From assembly GCF_018130165.1 (NCBI RefSeq), contig NZ_JAFCLZ010000011.1, positions 1 to 64,000 on the forward strand: a stretch of 64,000 nucleotides of DNA, written 5' to 3'. The DNA is from Bradyrhizobium sp. JYMT SZCCT0180. Its GTDB lineage: Bacteria > Pseudomonadota > Alphaproteobacteria > Rhizobiales > Xanthobacteraceae. The translations under genes and the position numbers were made by a program. Each line of letters opens with the position of its first letter. The stretch's first letter is position 1. Below the pieces are notes generated by a model. That model had not been told where the DNA came from. It did not search any database and saw only the letters and a program-made list of their open reading frames with translations. This document shows positions 25,185-34,134 of the stretch, piece by piece.

Positions 25185-25194
25185 AAGGCGGCCT
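25174..25194 (+). terminator. hairpin overlapping the stop codon of the DUF3606 gene
   Basis: AGGCCGCC and GGCGGCCT form an 8-bp stem with a 5-nt loop (TGAAA) that contains the stop codon at 25182-25184. There is no T tract. Confidence 0.6.
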
Positions 25195-25291
25195 CAAAGC
25201 CGGGCATGGCTTCTTCGAGCAACAGCGCCGCGATCGTGGGCCCGTCGCCGACCAGGGCGACGGTGTCAGGCGATGGCGGCTTGCGTGAGGC

Positions 25292-25669
25292 TCAATATCC
25301 GCAGGTGGCGCAGCGCGGCGCGACCGGCGCGTAATAGGCACGGGCCGGCGCAACCATTTCAACGCGCTGCTGGACGGCGTATCGCGGGGCTGTCCGTTCA
25401 TAGTGGACGCGGCCGGGCGAGACCATCACGGTCCGCGGCACCATCACAGTGCGATAGCGCGCCGGGGTGCGATAGGCGGTGACGCGGCCGGGCGAAACCA
25501 TCACGGTTTCCCGCACGGTGCGGTACTCCGCCGGGACCACCTGCTGCACGTATTGCTGACCGCAGCAGGGCTGCGGCTGGTAGCAGGAATAACAGCCGGC
25601 GGAAGCGGCGGTCGGGATGGCGGCGACGGCGAGCGCGGTGGCGAAGGCGGCGGCAATAACGCGAGACAT
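25292..25669 (-). CDS. secreted cysteine- and tyrosine-rich small protein
   Basis: This 125-residue protein has a signal peptide (MSRVIAAAFATALAVAAIPT...ASA) and a mature head with CYSCYQPQPCC. The rest is made of recurring RTVMVSPGRV / RTVMVPRTVMVSPGR units, rich in Tyr, Arg, Val and Pro. It ends CATCGY. It is probably an envelope or exopolymer-associated structural protein; no family name. A 25701-25718 palindrome lies 30 nt upstream. Confidence 0.8.
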   Translation of the reverse strand: MSRVIAAAFATALAVAAIPTAASAGCYSCYQPQPCCGQQYVQQVVPAEYRTVRETVMVSPGRVTAYRTPARYRTVMVPRTVMVSPGRVHYERTAPRYAVQQRVEMVAPARAYYAPVAPRCATCGY

Positions 25670-25700
25670 GATTATACCTGCTGGCTTGAAGAAAATTCGT

Positions 25701-25718
25701 GAAGTTGCACGCAACTTC
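25701..25718. promoter_or_regulatory. short palindrome before the secreted protein
   Basis: GAAGTTGC and GCAACTTC are separated by 2 nt, about 30 nt upstream of the leftward start. This could be an operator or a 5' leader hairpin; nothing else supports it. Confidence 0.4.
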
Positions 25719-25908
25719 GTCCGTTTGAATGATCTAGCCGAGCAACACCATGCGTCAACTTGAAAAGAATATTTACCTTGACGAACATCGCTAACAATTG
25801 CTGAACGGCGCGCCCTTCGCAGGCACCGGCCGAACTTCATCCAGCAAGCAGCCCCTCGGGGCCACCTGACTATTCGCTATTCACCGCGCACTGTGAGTTT
25901 TCATTGAC

Positions 25909-26883
25909 TCACTTTGCCAGCCCGAGCGACTTCAGCGCCTTGCCGTTGTCCTCGTTGTCCGCATTCATAAACGCGGCGAACTTCGCCGAATCCAGATAGA
26001 TCATGTCGAAGCCGCGCCTGTTCATGAATTCCTTGAACTCCGCGCTGTCCCAGATCTTCTTGATCGCGGTTTCGTATTGCGCGGCAATTTCCGTCGGCAG
26101 GCCCTTGGGCGCTGCAAAGCCGCGCCACACACCCTTGTGCCACTTGTGACCCGTCGCCTCCTCGGTGGTCGGCACATCAGGGAAATTCGGCGCGCGCTTC
26201 GGCGAGAAGAACACGAGGCTGCGGATACGCCCCGCCTTGAGCAGCGCCTCGGCTTCGGGCATCGAGCACGCGACGAAATCGACACCGCCGGCCGCGAGAT
26301 CGGTCAATGCGGTCGCGGCGCCCGTGGATGGCACCCAACGGATCGAACCGGGCGAAACGCCGTCCGCCTGCATCAGGCCGGCGAGCGCGACATGCCAACT
26401 TCCTCCCTGCCCCGTACCCGAGGCCACGACCTTGTTCGGGTTCGCCTTGATATGCGCGAACAGTTCCTTGACGCTCTTGAAGGGCGAGTCCGCCTTCACG
26501 TGGATCGCGGCGGGATCCTGATTGACCAGCGCAAGCGGCGTATACTTCTCCCAGGTGAGATCCGTGAGTCCCACCCAATGCATCAAGTTGATCTCGAGCG
26601 TGATGAGACCGAACGTGTAGCCGTCCGGCGCGGCGGTGGCGATTGCCTGGTGGCCGACCACGCCCGACCCGCCCGTGCGGTTCACGACGTTCACCGGTTG
26701 CTTGAGATCACGTTCCAGCATGTGCGCAATCTGGCGCGCAACCGCGTCGGTGCCGCCGCCGGCGGCCCACGGCACGATCAGCGTGATCGGCCGCTCCGGG
26801 AAGGTCGCTTGGGCGTTTCCGGCGCCGAGCAGGCTGACGGCCGCAAGCGCCGCAAGCGCGAAATTTCTCACATGCCGAAGCAT
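25909..26883 (-). CDS. Bug-family (TctC-like) periplasmic solute-binding protein
   Basis: This 324-residue protein has a signal peptide ending GNAQA and the Bug signature FPERPITLIVPWAAGGGTDA (residues about 28-47), with VVNRTGGSGVVGHQAIATA. Bug proteins bind carboxylates or aromatic acids for tripartite tricarboxylate (TctAB) transporters. No tctA or tctB lies next to it, so it is an orphan receptor. The start is the ATG after a GGGAGGG ribosome binding site; a TTG two codons upstream is possible. Confidence 0.9.
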   Translation of the reverse strand: MLRHVRNFALAALAAVSLLGAGNAQATFPERPITLIVPWAAGGGTDAVARQIAHMLERDLKQPVNVVNRTGGSGVVGHQAIATAAPDGYTFGLITLEINLMHWVGLTDLTWEKYTPLALVNQDPAAIHVKADSPFKSVKELFAHIKANPNKVVASGTGQGGSWHVALAGLMQADGVSPGSIRWVPSTGAATALTDLAAGGVDFVACSMPEAEALLKAGRIRSLVFFSPKRAPNFPDVPTTEEATGHKWHKGVWRGFAAPKGLPTEIAAQYETAIKKIWDSAEFKEFMNRRGFDMIYLDSAKFAAFMNADNEDNGKALKSLGLAK

Positions 26884-27096
26884 TCGCAAACCCTCCCGCT
26901 TTGTTTTTGATGCGCCGGGTGAGACACCGCGGCGCGCGCTTATGCGCTATCCGCCATTCGGACAATGGATCGCGAACATGTCAAGGGAAGCGCCGGCATT
27001 AACGCAAGGGGACTGACAGGCAAGTTGAAGGCATCGGTTCGGACGTGATTGAAGCACCCAAACGAGAGGGCCATTTTCATCCGGTGTAAGCGTCGT

Positions 27097-27930
27097 TCAG
27101 CCCCGCACGCTCGCATAGTCCCAGCCGATCCAGTCGCAGAGCGCGCGGCCCATCACGTCCTCCAGATCGGCGCCCTTCAGCCACGGCAGCTCCTCGGTGA
27201 ACAACGTGACGCATTGCCGGTAGCTGCACGGCATCCGCGTGATGTCGGTGCCCCAGAACATCCGCTTCGGCCCGTAGGCATCGAAGATACGGTGCAGCCC
27301 GTCATGGATGTTGCGGAACGGATAGGGTTTTGTCGAATAATGCGGCGCGCCGGTCGCCTTGACCGCGACGTTCGGCAGCTGCGCCAGCGCGAGCAGCTCA
27401 TCGAGATGGACGAACGCCTCGGCGTCCCGTCCGTGCCGGTTCAGGCCGCAATGATCAAGGACCATCCTCAGGCCGGGATGGCGTTCGGCGATCTCGCGAA
27501 ATTTCGGCAGGAACAGTCCGCCCATCATCGCCAGCGGCAGCCCCTCCTGCTCGGCCGCGGGCCACAGCCAGTCGAGCGAGCCGTCGTAGAGCCATTTCTG
27601 GTGCGCTTCCAGCAGCAGCGGCCAGCGCAGCCCCATCATGCCGGGCTGCTTGCGCCAGCCGTGGATCAGCTTGCGGTTGTCAGGGTTTTCGAGCGGAAAA
27701 TTGCCCATGATGGCAAAGCGGTCCGGATATTTCCGGGCCGCCTCGATCGCCAGCGCGTTGGAATCGGGATCCCAGCCGGTTGGCGGATGGATCAGCGCGG
27801 CATCCACCCCTGCCTCATCCATCTCCCGCAAAACTTCCTCGGCCGTGAACTTCGCGACCTTGCGATGCAGCCCCGACGTCGGCGTCACGGTTTGCGACCA
27901 GATGTGAACCTGCGCGTCGATGATCTTCAT
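27097..27930 (-). CDS. amidohydrolase family protein
   Basis: This 277-residue protein belongs to the amidohydrolase-2 (TIM-barrel) family, with the start motif KIIDAQVHIW, LRMVLDHCGLN in the middle and RMFWGTDITRMP near the C-terminus. Relatives include 2-pyrone-4,6-dicarboxylate lactonase and other aromatic-degradation hydrolases. It lies beside the orphan Bug receptor and is transcribed the same way 200 bp away, which may hint at one substrate. Confidence 0.85.
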   Translation of the reverse strand: MKIIDAQVHIWSQTVTPTSGLHRKVAKFTAEEVLREMDEAGVDAALIHPPTGWDPDSNALAIEAARKYPDRFAIMGNFPLENPDNRKLIHGWRKQPGMMGLRWPLLLEAHQKWLYDGSLDWLWPAAEQEGLPLAMMGGLFLPKFREIAERHPGLRMVLDHCGLNRHGRDAEAFVHLDELLALAQLPNVAVKATGAPHYSTKPYPFRNIHDGLHRIFDAYGPKRMFWGTDITRMPCSYRQCVTLFTEELPWLKGADLEDVMGRALCDWIGWDYASVRG

Positions 27931-27942
27931 GATTTCTCATTC

Positions 27943-28069
27943 CGTCATTCCGGAAGGGTGCGTCAGCACCCTATCTCAGGTGCGCAATTGCGCACCGGGG
28001 AATCTCAGGATTCCCCGCTGTGCAATTGCACATCTGAGATTCGATGCTTCGCATCACCTCGGAATGACT
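27943..28069. repeat. composite dispersed repeat (type C variant)
   Basis: It begins CGTCATTCCGG and ends CTCGGAATGAC. Between these are GGTGCGCAATTGCGCACC and TGTGCAATTGCACA hairpins plus a GGGAATC TCA GATTCCCC pair. The nested stems differ from the other type C copies. Confidence 0.75.
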
Positions 28070-28072
28070 TCG

Positions 28073-28753
28073 TCAGTTCGCCGCGAAGCAATACATCAGG
28101 CCGTCGCCGCCGGTGCTCTTCAGATCGTTCTGCGAACAGCCGCCGTCCGGTCCGCGCGACGGATGCGACGAATTCCAAGACTTCGAGGCGTCGTCGTCGC
28201 GCAGGCCGACACGGTCGATGTGCCCGACCATCGCCGCCCCCTGCGTGCTGCTCGTCCAGTTCTTGCAGGTGCGGTCCTCGCCGGCTGCAAAGGCCGTTCC
28301 GTCCGACTGTGAGCCCGTCAGCACGTCATGGCGGTTCGGCGTATCGCCGCGGCCGTTGATGACATCGCCCTTCTCGCTGAGCGCGGTTTGTTTGGTGAGA
28401 CCGTTGCTGCCGTGCAGCTCGGCGACATCCTTGGCGACCACCGTGCCCTTGGAATTCTTCCAGGGTCCGTTGCCGATGCGGTCGCGCGCATTGACGGCGG
28501 GCTTGCCGTCGGCGGCCTGGGTCGAGAGATAGGCGCGCCAGGTTTTACCGCCCGCGCCGGCCGCCTGCGCCAGCGTCTGGCATTGATTATCGGCCCCGGC
28601 GAGGCCGCCGAGATTGCCGCCATTGCCGATGCCGTTGCTGGTCACGAAGAAGCTGGTGTCGGCCGATTGCGCCTGTGCCGGCGCTGCGGCCAGAACCGAG
28701 ATCGCCGCGAGGGCGAAACCAGCCGGTGAGATCATCCTGGAACCAAGGTTCAT
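28073..28753 (-). CDS. secreted lectin-like protein
   Basis: This 226-residue protein has a signal peptide ending APAQAQ. The mature part has the layout of the C-type-lectin-like secreted proteins of this group: GADNQCQTLAQAAGAGGKTW, WRAYLSTQ, GNGPWKNSKG, then two C-rich segments (CKNWTSSTQ and GGCSQND...CFAAN). The family call is from memory and tentative. It is a single gene ahead of the terminator of the Tim44-like gene. Confidence 0.75.
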   Translation of the reverse strand: MNLGSRMISPAGFALAAISVLAAAPAQAQSADTSFFVTSNGIGNGGNLGGLAGADNQCQTLAQAAGAGGKTWRAYLSTQAADGKPAVNARDRIGNGPWKNSKGTVVAKDVAELHGSNGLTKQTALSEKGDVINGRGDTPNRHDVLTGSQSDGTAFAAGEDRTCKNWTSSTQGAAMVGHIDRVGLRDDDASKSWNSSHPSRGPDGGCSQNDLKSTGGDGLMYCFAAN

Positions 28754-28837
28754 CGAAGCCTCCCATTTTTTCTTGTTGGTACGCCGTCATCAACACGCCG
28801 CGGCAATCATTATTCCGGGGTCATATCAGCAAAGCAA

Positions 28838-28867
28838 AAGGCGCCGCGGAATGAACCGCGGCGCCTT
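28838..28867 (-). terminator. terminator after the Tim44-like gene
   Basis: A 12-bp perfect stem (AAGGCGCCGCGG) with a 6-nt loop is followed on the minus strand by a T-rich TTTTGCTTTGC. This is a good intrinsic terminator for the leftward gene at 28892-29875. Confidence 0.8.
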
Positions 28868-28891
28868 GCATCTTGAGCGTTCAGCAGAGGA

Positions 28892-29875
28892 TCAGTTGGT
28901 CTGCTGGATCGCCGAGAGTTCCCAGTGTCCGCCGGACTGCCGGGCAAAGGTCCAGACTTCCGTCGCTTCGATCGGGGTTTCGCTGCCCGAGACCAGGCGG
29001 TTGGTGCCGCGCTCCAGGGTCTTGTCGACCAGCGAGAAGCGCATCGCGACGCTCGCATAATCGGTTTGGCCTTCGCGCCAGGCTTCTGCAAGGTCGCCCT
29101 GCAGCAGTTTGACGTCCGAGGTCTTGTTGACGTCGTTGTTGGCCTTGTTCTGCTCGAGGTCCTTGGTGAAGTACGACACCATCTCGGGCGTCGCGAGCGT
29201 ATGCAGTTTCGCGACGTCCTCGTTCGACCACGCGGCCTGGACTTCGCCAAGCAGCCGTTCGAACGCCTCGTAGTCAGAAGGTCCGATCTCGAGCGGCGCG
29301 GGGGCGCTCGATCCCAGACCAAAGCCCATTCCGGAGCCGAAGCCGGTTTGCGGCGGGGCTGAACCCGCGGCAGGTCCGGCACCGGAATTGGCATAAGCGT
29401 TTGCCGGCGTGTGGCGGCGCTGCCACCACGACATCGCCAGCTTGACCACGATCAGGATCAGGCCGATCTGCAGGACCAGGCCGATGATCGACGCAATCCC
29501 GCCAAGACCGCCGAGCAGCCCGCCACCGGACAGCATGCCGAACAAGCCGGCGCCGAGGAAGCCTGCGGCGAGACCGCCCATCATCATGCCCATACCGGGC
29601 CGGCTGAAGAAGCCGCCCTTGGCCGCGCCTGCGGCGGCTCCAGCGGCCGCCGGTGCGCCCGGCTGGCTGAAGGTACGGTTCATGGGCTGCGCCGCATTGG
29701 GCGCCGTGGTGGTGCTGGGCGGCGCCGAATAGGTCTTCGATCCCCGCGAACCGGAGCTGTTGCCGCCGCCCACCCGGGCGTCAGCCGCCGTGATGGCCAT
29801 CGCGGCGGGAACCGCCAGCGACAGGACGATGGCGAAGGCCCGAACAATTCCGCGCGTTCGTTGCGAGAAATTCAT
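28892..29875 (-). CDS. Tim44-like domain protein
   Basis: This 327-residue protein starts with a signal or anchor sequence (residues 9-33). A Gly/Ala/Pro-rich linker follows, then a hydrophobic glycine-rich segment with two helices (about 96-118 and 124-147) and a C-terminal Tim44-like domain (residues about 195-325). That domain includes DYEAFERLLGEVQAAWSNED and EATEVWTFARQSGGHWELSA. Bacterial Tim44-like proteins are membrane-associated and of unclear function. A type-specific terminator follows. Confidence 0.87.
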   Translation of the reverse strand: MNFSQRTRGIVRAFAIVLSLAVPAAMAITAADARVGGGNSSGSRGSKTYSAPPSTTTAPNAAQPMNRTFSQPGAPAAAGAAAGAAKGGFFSRPGMGMMMGGLAAGFLGAGLFGMLSGGGLLGGLGGIASIIGLVLQIGLILIVVKLAMSWWQRRHTPANAYANSGAGPAAGSAPPQTGFGSGMGFGLGSSAPAPLEIGPSDYEAFERLLGEVQAAWSNEDVAKLHTLATPEMVSYFTKDLEQNKANNDVNKTSDVKLLQGDLAEAWREGQTDYASVAMRFSLVDKTLERGTNRLVSGSETPIEATEVWTFARQSGGHWELSAIQQTN

Positions 29876-30026
29876 ATCTGTTTCCTCAATTCCCCGGCAT
29901 GGGGAAGCAGCCCCTAAGATGGGCAGAGCTGCTTAAAAGTGAAGCCGTAAACGGGAACAAGCGCTGCGGCCCTCAGTCGCGGGGATGTGACGATTAGGCC
30001 GGTTGTGGGATTGAACCCGTTGGAAT

Positions 30027-31181
30027 TCAGAAGTTTTCCGCGCTGACCTGGCGAGTCGGATGGGGATCGGCGGCGACGGGGCCAGGAACCGGTGCACGGA
30101 TCGGCCCGAGGATGCTTAACGCCACCTCACCGACCGGCGATGGATGCGATGTTTCCTCGGCCACGAGGGCCTGATCCATGGTGTGGGCCCCAAGCTCGCA
30201 CATGGCCTGGGTCGCGACATCGCCGCGGCGAACGCATTCCTTGGCCAGAAATTCGAATTGCGCCCGCGCCTGGCGCAGGGTCTCTTTCGACACGACCGCG
30301 CTGTTTTCGCCGGGCGCTGAATCCCGGGGCGCTGAATCCCGCTCTTGCGGTTGAACCGGAGGCGAGCCGCCTTGGGCTTCCGCGCGCGGGTCGGTGGCGG
30401 CAACGCCGAGCTGGCTGATCCGGTCAAAGGCCGACCGAAGCTCCTCCCGCTTGGCCTCAAGCGCCTCGATCCTCTGTTGCAGCTCCTCGTGTTCGTTCGC
30501 GGTCGCGACGCGGATCGTCGCAAGTTCATCCTCGCGTGCCCGCAGTCTGGATTGCCAATCGTCACGCTCACGATCAAAGGCAAGCCTGAACTCGGCCATC
30601 ACGGCCTCGCTCTGCGACAGCTTTGCCGAGAGTTCGTCGCGCTCGCCCAGAAAGTCGCTGCGCTGCTGCTCGATTTGCTTGATGCTCGCCTGCAGGCTTG
30701 CCTTCAGCGCGACACGCTCCTGATCGAAGCCTGTACCAAGCTCGGCCAGGGCCGATTCATGCGCCTGCGATTTCGTCGCGGCCTCCTCCTGTGCCCCCTT
30801 CAAGGTTTCCTGCGCCAGCTTCAGCGTGTCGCCGAGTTCGAGCAACTCCGCCTCCCGCCCCTGCAGCGTCGTCTTGAGCGTATCGCGCTCGGTGATGATG
30901 AAACTGGAAAGCTTTACGTGCCGCTCGATGTCATGCCGAAGGCTTTCGCATTCGGTTTCCAGCTCCTCATTCTGGTGGCTCACGGTTTCGTACTTGTAGC
31001 GCCACAGCTGTTCCTCATCGAAGGCGCCGGAAACGCGCGCCATCAGGCCGTCGATCAGATCGGCCGCCCGCAGCAGATTTTCGGCGTTCTGCCCGTTGGA
31101 CATCATGTCGGCGAAACGGCGCAGAAAATACGCTGTTTCCGCGGCGTCAGCCGCCTCAGGAACCGTGGCAGGATCGGTCAT
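30027..31181 (-). CDS. coiled-coil protein, 384 aa
   Basis: Residues about 50-270 form a long coiled coil (EELETECESLRHDIERHVKL, QGREAELLELGDTLKLAQE and so on). A proline-rich linker at about 270-300 leads to a helical part with a conserved-looking ARAQFEFLAKECVRRGDVAT segment (about 310-330). No transmembrane helix is seen. The protein is probably a cytoplasmic scaffold; the family is unrecognised. It lies upstream of cckA on the same strand with a 170-bp gap. Confidence 0.82.
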   Translation of the reverse strand: MTDPATVPEAADAAETAYFLRRFADMMSNGQNAENLLRAADLIDGLMARVSGAFDEEQLWRYKYETVSHQNEELETECESLRHDIERHVKLSSFIITERDTLKTTLQGREAELLELGDTLKLAQETLKGAQEEAATKSQAHESALAELGTGFDQERVALKASLQASIKQIEQQRSDFLGERDELSAKLSQSEAVMAEFRLAFDRERDDWQSRLRAREDELATIRVATANEHEELQQRIEALEAKREELRSAFDRISQLGVAATDPRAEAQGGSPPVQPQERDSAPRDSAPGENSAVVSKETLRQARAQFEFLAKECVRRGDVATQAMCELGAHTMDQALVAEETSHPSPVGEVALSILGPIRAPVPGPVAADPHPTRQVSAENF

Positions 31182-31352
31182 GCAACTTGCCTTCGTGAGC
31201 AGCGTCGGTGCCGTAAGCGGACACCTTAACCCCGTTCAGAACGGCAAATGTATGGTGGCTGTATGGTGGCGTGGGTTTTCCGGCCCAAAGGTGACAACAA
31301 GGGCCGCTCCCGCCTCGCAAACCCTGAAAACCGGACCGAAGACCGCAAGCGG

Positions 31353-33917
31353 TTACGACGCCGTCATGGTTTCCTTCACCTTGGCGACCAGTGCACTGAG
31401 CGCGAAGGGTTTGGCGAGGAAGGCGAACTGCTCGTTTTCCGGCAGGCTCTTGTCGAACGCCTCTTCGGCATAGCCGGAGACGAAGATGATCTTGAGGTTG
31501 GGATTGCGCTGCCGCATTTCCTTGAGCAGAGTTGGGCCGTCCATTTCCGGCATCACCACGTCGGAGACGACGAGGTCGACGGCGCCGTTCTTCTCTTCCA
31601 GCGCTTCCATCGCCTCGATGCCGTTGGCGGCCTCGATCACGCTGTAGCCGCGCGAACGAAGACCGCGCGCGTTGAGCGAGCGCAGGCCGTCCTCGTCTTC
31701 CACCAGCAGGATGGTGCCCTGCCCGGTGAGATCGGCCTGTGGCTTCGGCGGCTCCGCCACGGCTTCCTTTGCGGCGCCGTTGGTGACCTGAGGTTCGGGG
31801 GCGGCTTCCAGTTCGGGACGGTGCCGCGGCAGGAAGATGCGGAATGTGGTGCCCTCTCCCGCCGTCGAATCCACATAAACAAAACCGCCGGTCTGCTTGA
31901 CGATGCCATAGACGGTCGACAGCCCGAGGCCGGTGCCCTTGCCGACCTCTTTGGTGGAGAAGAACGGCTCGAAAATCTTGTCGACGATCTCGGCGGGGAT
32001 GCCGGTGCCGGTATCGGCGACGTCGATCCGGACGTAATCCGCAGCCGGCATGCCCTTGTAGGACAACAGCGCGGCTTCATCCGTCGTGACGTTGCTGGTC
32101 TTGACCGTCAGCTTGCCGCCATCGGCCATCGCGTCGCGGGCATTTACGGCGAGATTCACGATCACCTGTTCGAATTGCGAGACGTCGACCTTCACCGGCC
32201 AGAGATCGCGGCCGTGCACCAGGTCGAGCTTGACCTTCTCGCCGATCAGGCGGCGCAGCAGCATGGTGAGATCGCTCAATGCGTCGCCGAGGTCGAGCAC
32301 CTGCGGCCGCAGGGTCTGGCGGCGCGAGAACGCTAGCAGCTGCCGCACCAGCGTCGCGGCGCGGGTGGCGTTCTGCTTGATCTGCATGATGTCCTGGAAC
32401 GACGGGTCGGTCGGCTTGTGCGCGTTCAGCAGGAAATCGTTGGCCATCATGATGGCCGAGAGCACGTTGTTGAAATCGTGCGCGATGCCGCCGGCGAGCT
32501 GGCCGACCATGTCCATCTTCTGCGACTGGTTGATCTGGTTCTCGAGCGTGCGCCGCTCGGTGGTTTCCAGCATGTAGACGATGGCGGCTTCGGTTTCGCG
32601 CTCGTCCTCCTCGACCGCGGTGACGAAATATTGCGCCCAGCGCTCCTTGGCGCCGTCGAGCATGGCTTCGACCGGCGCGATGTCGCCCTGCCCTTCGGCG
32701 GCCTGGTTGATCGCCGCGATCAGCAGGCTGCGGTCGCGGGCGTTCACGCTGCGGAAGATCGACTTGTTGGCGGCACCATCCGCACTCAGGCTTTGCGCCA
32801 GCTTGGCGAAGCGGGCATTGGCGCGCACCACCGCGCCGGCGCGGTCCACGGTCGCGATCGCCATCGGGGTATGGTCGAAGAACCGCATGAAGCGCACTTC
32901 CGCGGCGCGTTCCGGGTCGGAATGCTCGTCGCGCGCGCGGCTGATCACCAGCGTCCGCGACGCGCCGGGCACGCCGTCGGCGCCGAACGCCAGCTTGTGA
33001 TAGAGCCGCACCGGCATGGTCCTGCCGCTGCGCATGCGCAGGTCGATGTCGAGCACTTCGGTTTTGACTTCGCCCGGCACCGCCACGATCGAGGTCAGCA
33101 GCGACGCGCCGTCGCCCGATACGATATCGGTCAGCTTCAAGCCGCCCGATCCGATCTCGGCAAGGTCGTGATCGAGCCAGCCCGCCAGCGTCGCGTTGAC
33201 ATAGACGACCTCGCCTGAAGGACTGACCGAGAAGAAGCCGCAAGGCGCGTGATCGAGATACTCGATCGCGTGCTGCAATTCCTTGAAGACGTCCTCCTGG
33301 CGTTCGCGATCCCGCGTGATGTCGGCGATCGACCACACCGAATATTTCGCCTCGCGCTTGCTGGCGCCGAGCGGACGCACCCGCATCCGCAGCCAGCGGC
33401 CATGGGCGCCGTCGGTTCCTGCGATCCGGACTTCCTCCTGCTGCCGCTTGCCCTCGCGCGCCGCCTTGAGCAGGCGGAACACCGCCTCCGACACATCGGG
33501 ATTGCCGATGAAGACGCGCTCGATCGGGCGCACCTCCTGGGCGGTCGCGGCCCCCGTCAGCGCCAGATAGGCGGCGTTGGAATAGACGACATGGCCACGC
33601 GAATCGGTGACTGCGAGCCCGTCATGGGCATGGTCGGCGATCCGCCCCATCACCGGATCGTCCGTAGAGCGGTCGGTGAAGCGGATGATTCCAGCGGCAA
33701 AGGCGAACAGGTTGAACAGGCCGACCATGGCCAGCAGCGCCAGCACGCCGAGGATATAGGGCTGGGCCTGGGCGCGGCCGATGGTCATCAGCACCACCGC
33801 GATCGCGACGATGCCGGCGGCCACCAGCAGCACCAGCACGATGCTGCCGCCACGCCGCGCCGGCTCATGGGCCGCGAAGGGCTCGGGGGACGGATGGCTG
33901 TCGGTTTCGGCGGTCAT
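31353..33917 (-). CDS. cckA: cell-cycle hybrid histidine kinase CckA
   Basis: This 854-residue protein has two transmembrane helices (about 26-46 and 54-78), three PAS-like segments (about 90-200, 213-325, 345-455) and a HisKA domain with the phosphorylation site H480 (GGIAHDFNNVLS). The ATPase domain has N-box NLAVNARDAM (588-597), G1 DTGTG and G2 GKGTGLGLS. A receiver domain carries Asp786 (VVSDVVMPEMDG). This order is that of CckA, which feeds phosphate to ChpT and CtrA. CtrA-type sites occur in front of several flagellar genes in this window. Confidence 0.95.
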   Translation of the reverse strand: MTAETDSHPSPEPFAAHEPARRGGSIVLVLLVAAGIVAIAVVLMTIGRAQAQPYILGVLALLAMVGLFNLFAFAAGIIRFTDRSTDDPVMGRIADHAHDGLAVTDSRGHVVYSNAAYLALTGAATAQEVRPIERVFIGNPDVSEAVFRLLKAAREGKRQQEEVRIAGTDGAHGRWLRMRVRPLGASKREAKYSVWSIADITRDRERQEDVFKELQHAIEYLDHAPCGFFSVSPSGEVVYVNATLAGWLDHDLAEIGSGGLKLTDIVSGDGASLLTSIVAVPGEVKTEVLDIDLRMRSGRTMPVRLYHKLAFGADGVPGASRTLVISRARDEHSDPERAAEVRFMRFFDHTPMAIATVDRAGAVVRANARFAKLAQSLSADGAANKSIFRSVNARDRSLLIAAINQAAEGQGDIAPVEAMLDGAKERWAQYFVTAVEEDERETEAAIVYMLETTERRTLENQINQSQKMDMVGQLAGGIAHDFNNVLSAIMMANDFLLNAHKPTDPSFQDIMQIKQNATRAATLVRQLLAFSRRQTLRPQVLDLGDALSDLTMLLRRLIGEKVKLDLVHGRDLWPVKVDVSQFEQVIVNLAVNARDAMADGGKLTVKTSNVTTDEAALLSYKGMPAADYVRIDVADTGTGIPAEIVDKIFEPFFSTKEVGKGTGLGLSTVYGIVKQTGGFVYVDSTAGEGTTFRIFLPRHRPELEAAPEPQVTNGAAKEAVAEPPKPQADLTGQGTILLVEDEDGLRSLNARGLRSRGYSVIEAANGIEAMEALEEKNGAVDLVVSDVVMPEMDGPTLLKEMRQRNPNLKIIFVSGYAEEAFDKSLPENEQFAFLAKPFALSALVAKVKETMTAS

Positions 33918-34027
33918 ATCAGGGGACGCAAGCCCGTCGGCATGGGATGGCGCGCTGATCTGCGCGCCCTTGAGTGCCTGAATCGGACCGGCAAGCGCAA
34001 GTCCATCAGGCGGCTAATTGGCATCAA

Positions 34028-34081
34028 TAGCGGTTTCAAGCGAAATGGGCACCGGTTCGAGTGAAGAAAACACGTAAAAAA
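34028..34081. repeat. GCGTTTTC palindromic repeat, diverged copy
   Basis: AGCGGTTTCAAGCGAAATGG ... CGAGTGAAGAAAACACG resembles 15928-15980. It lies between cckA and flhB. Confidence 0.6.
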
Positions 34082-34134
34082 CTATCGTCCAAGGCCTTAT
34101 CCAACGCATTTCAAGGCAATTTCCGACCCATCCG

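Noticed and set aside
25701..25718. The palindrome as a rho-independent terminator
   Set aside because: It lies upstream of the leftward gene and lacks a T tract; a leader or operator is more likely.
31248..32336. 362-codon plus-strand frame opposite cckA
   Set aside because: Mirror of the CckA ATPase and receiver coding region.
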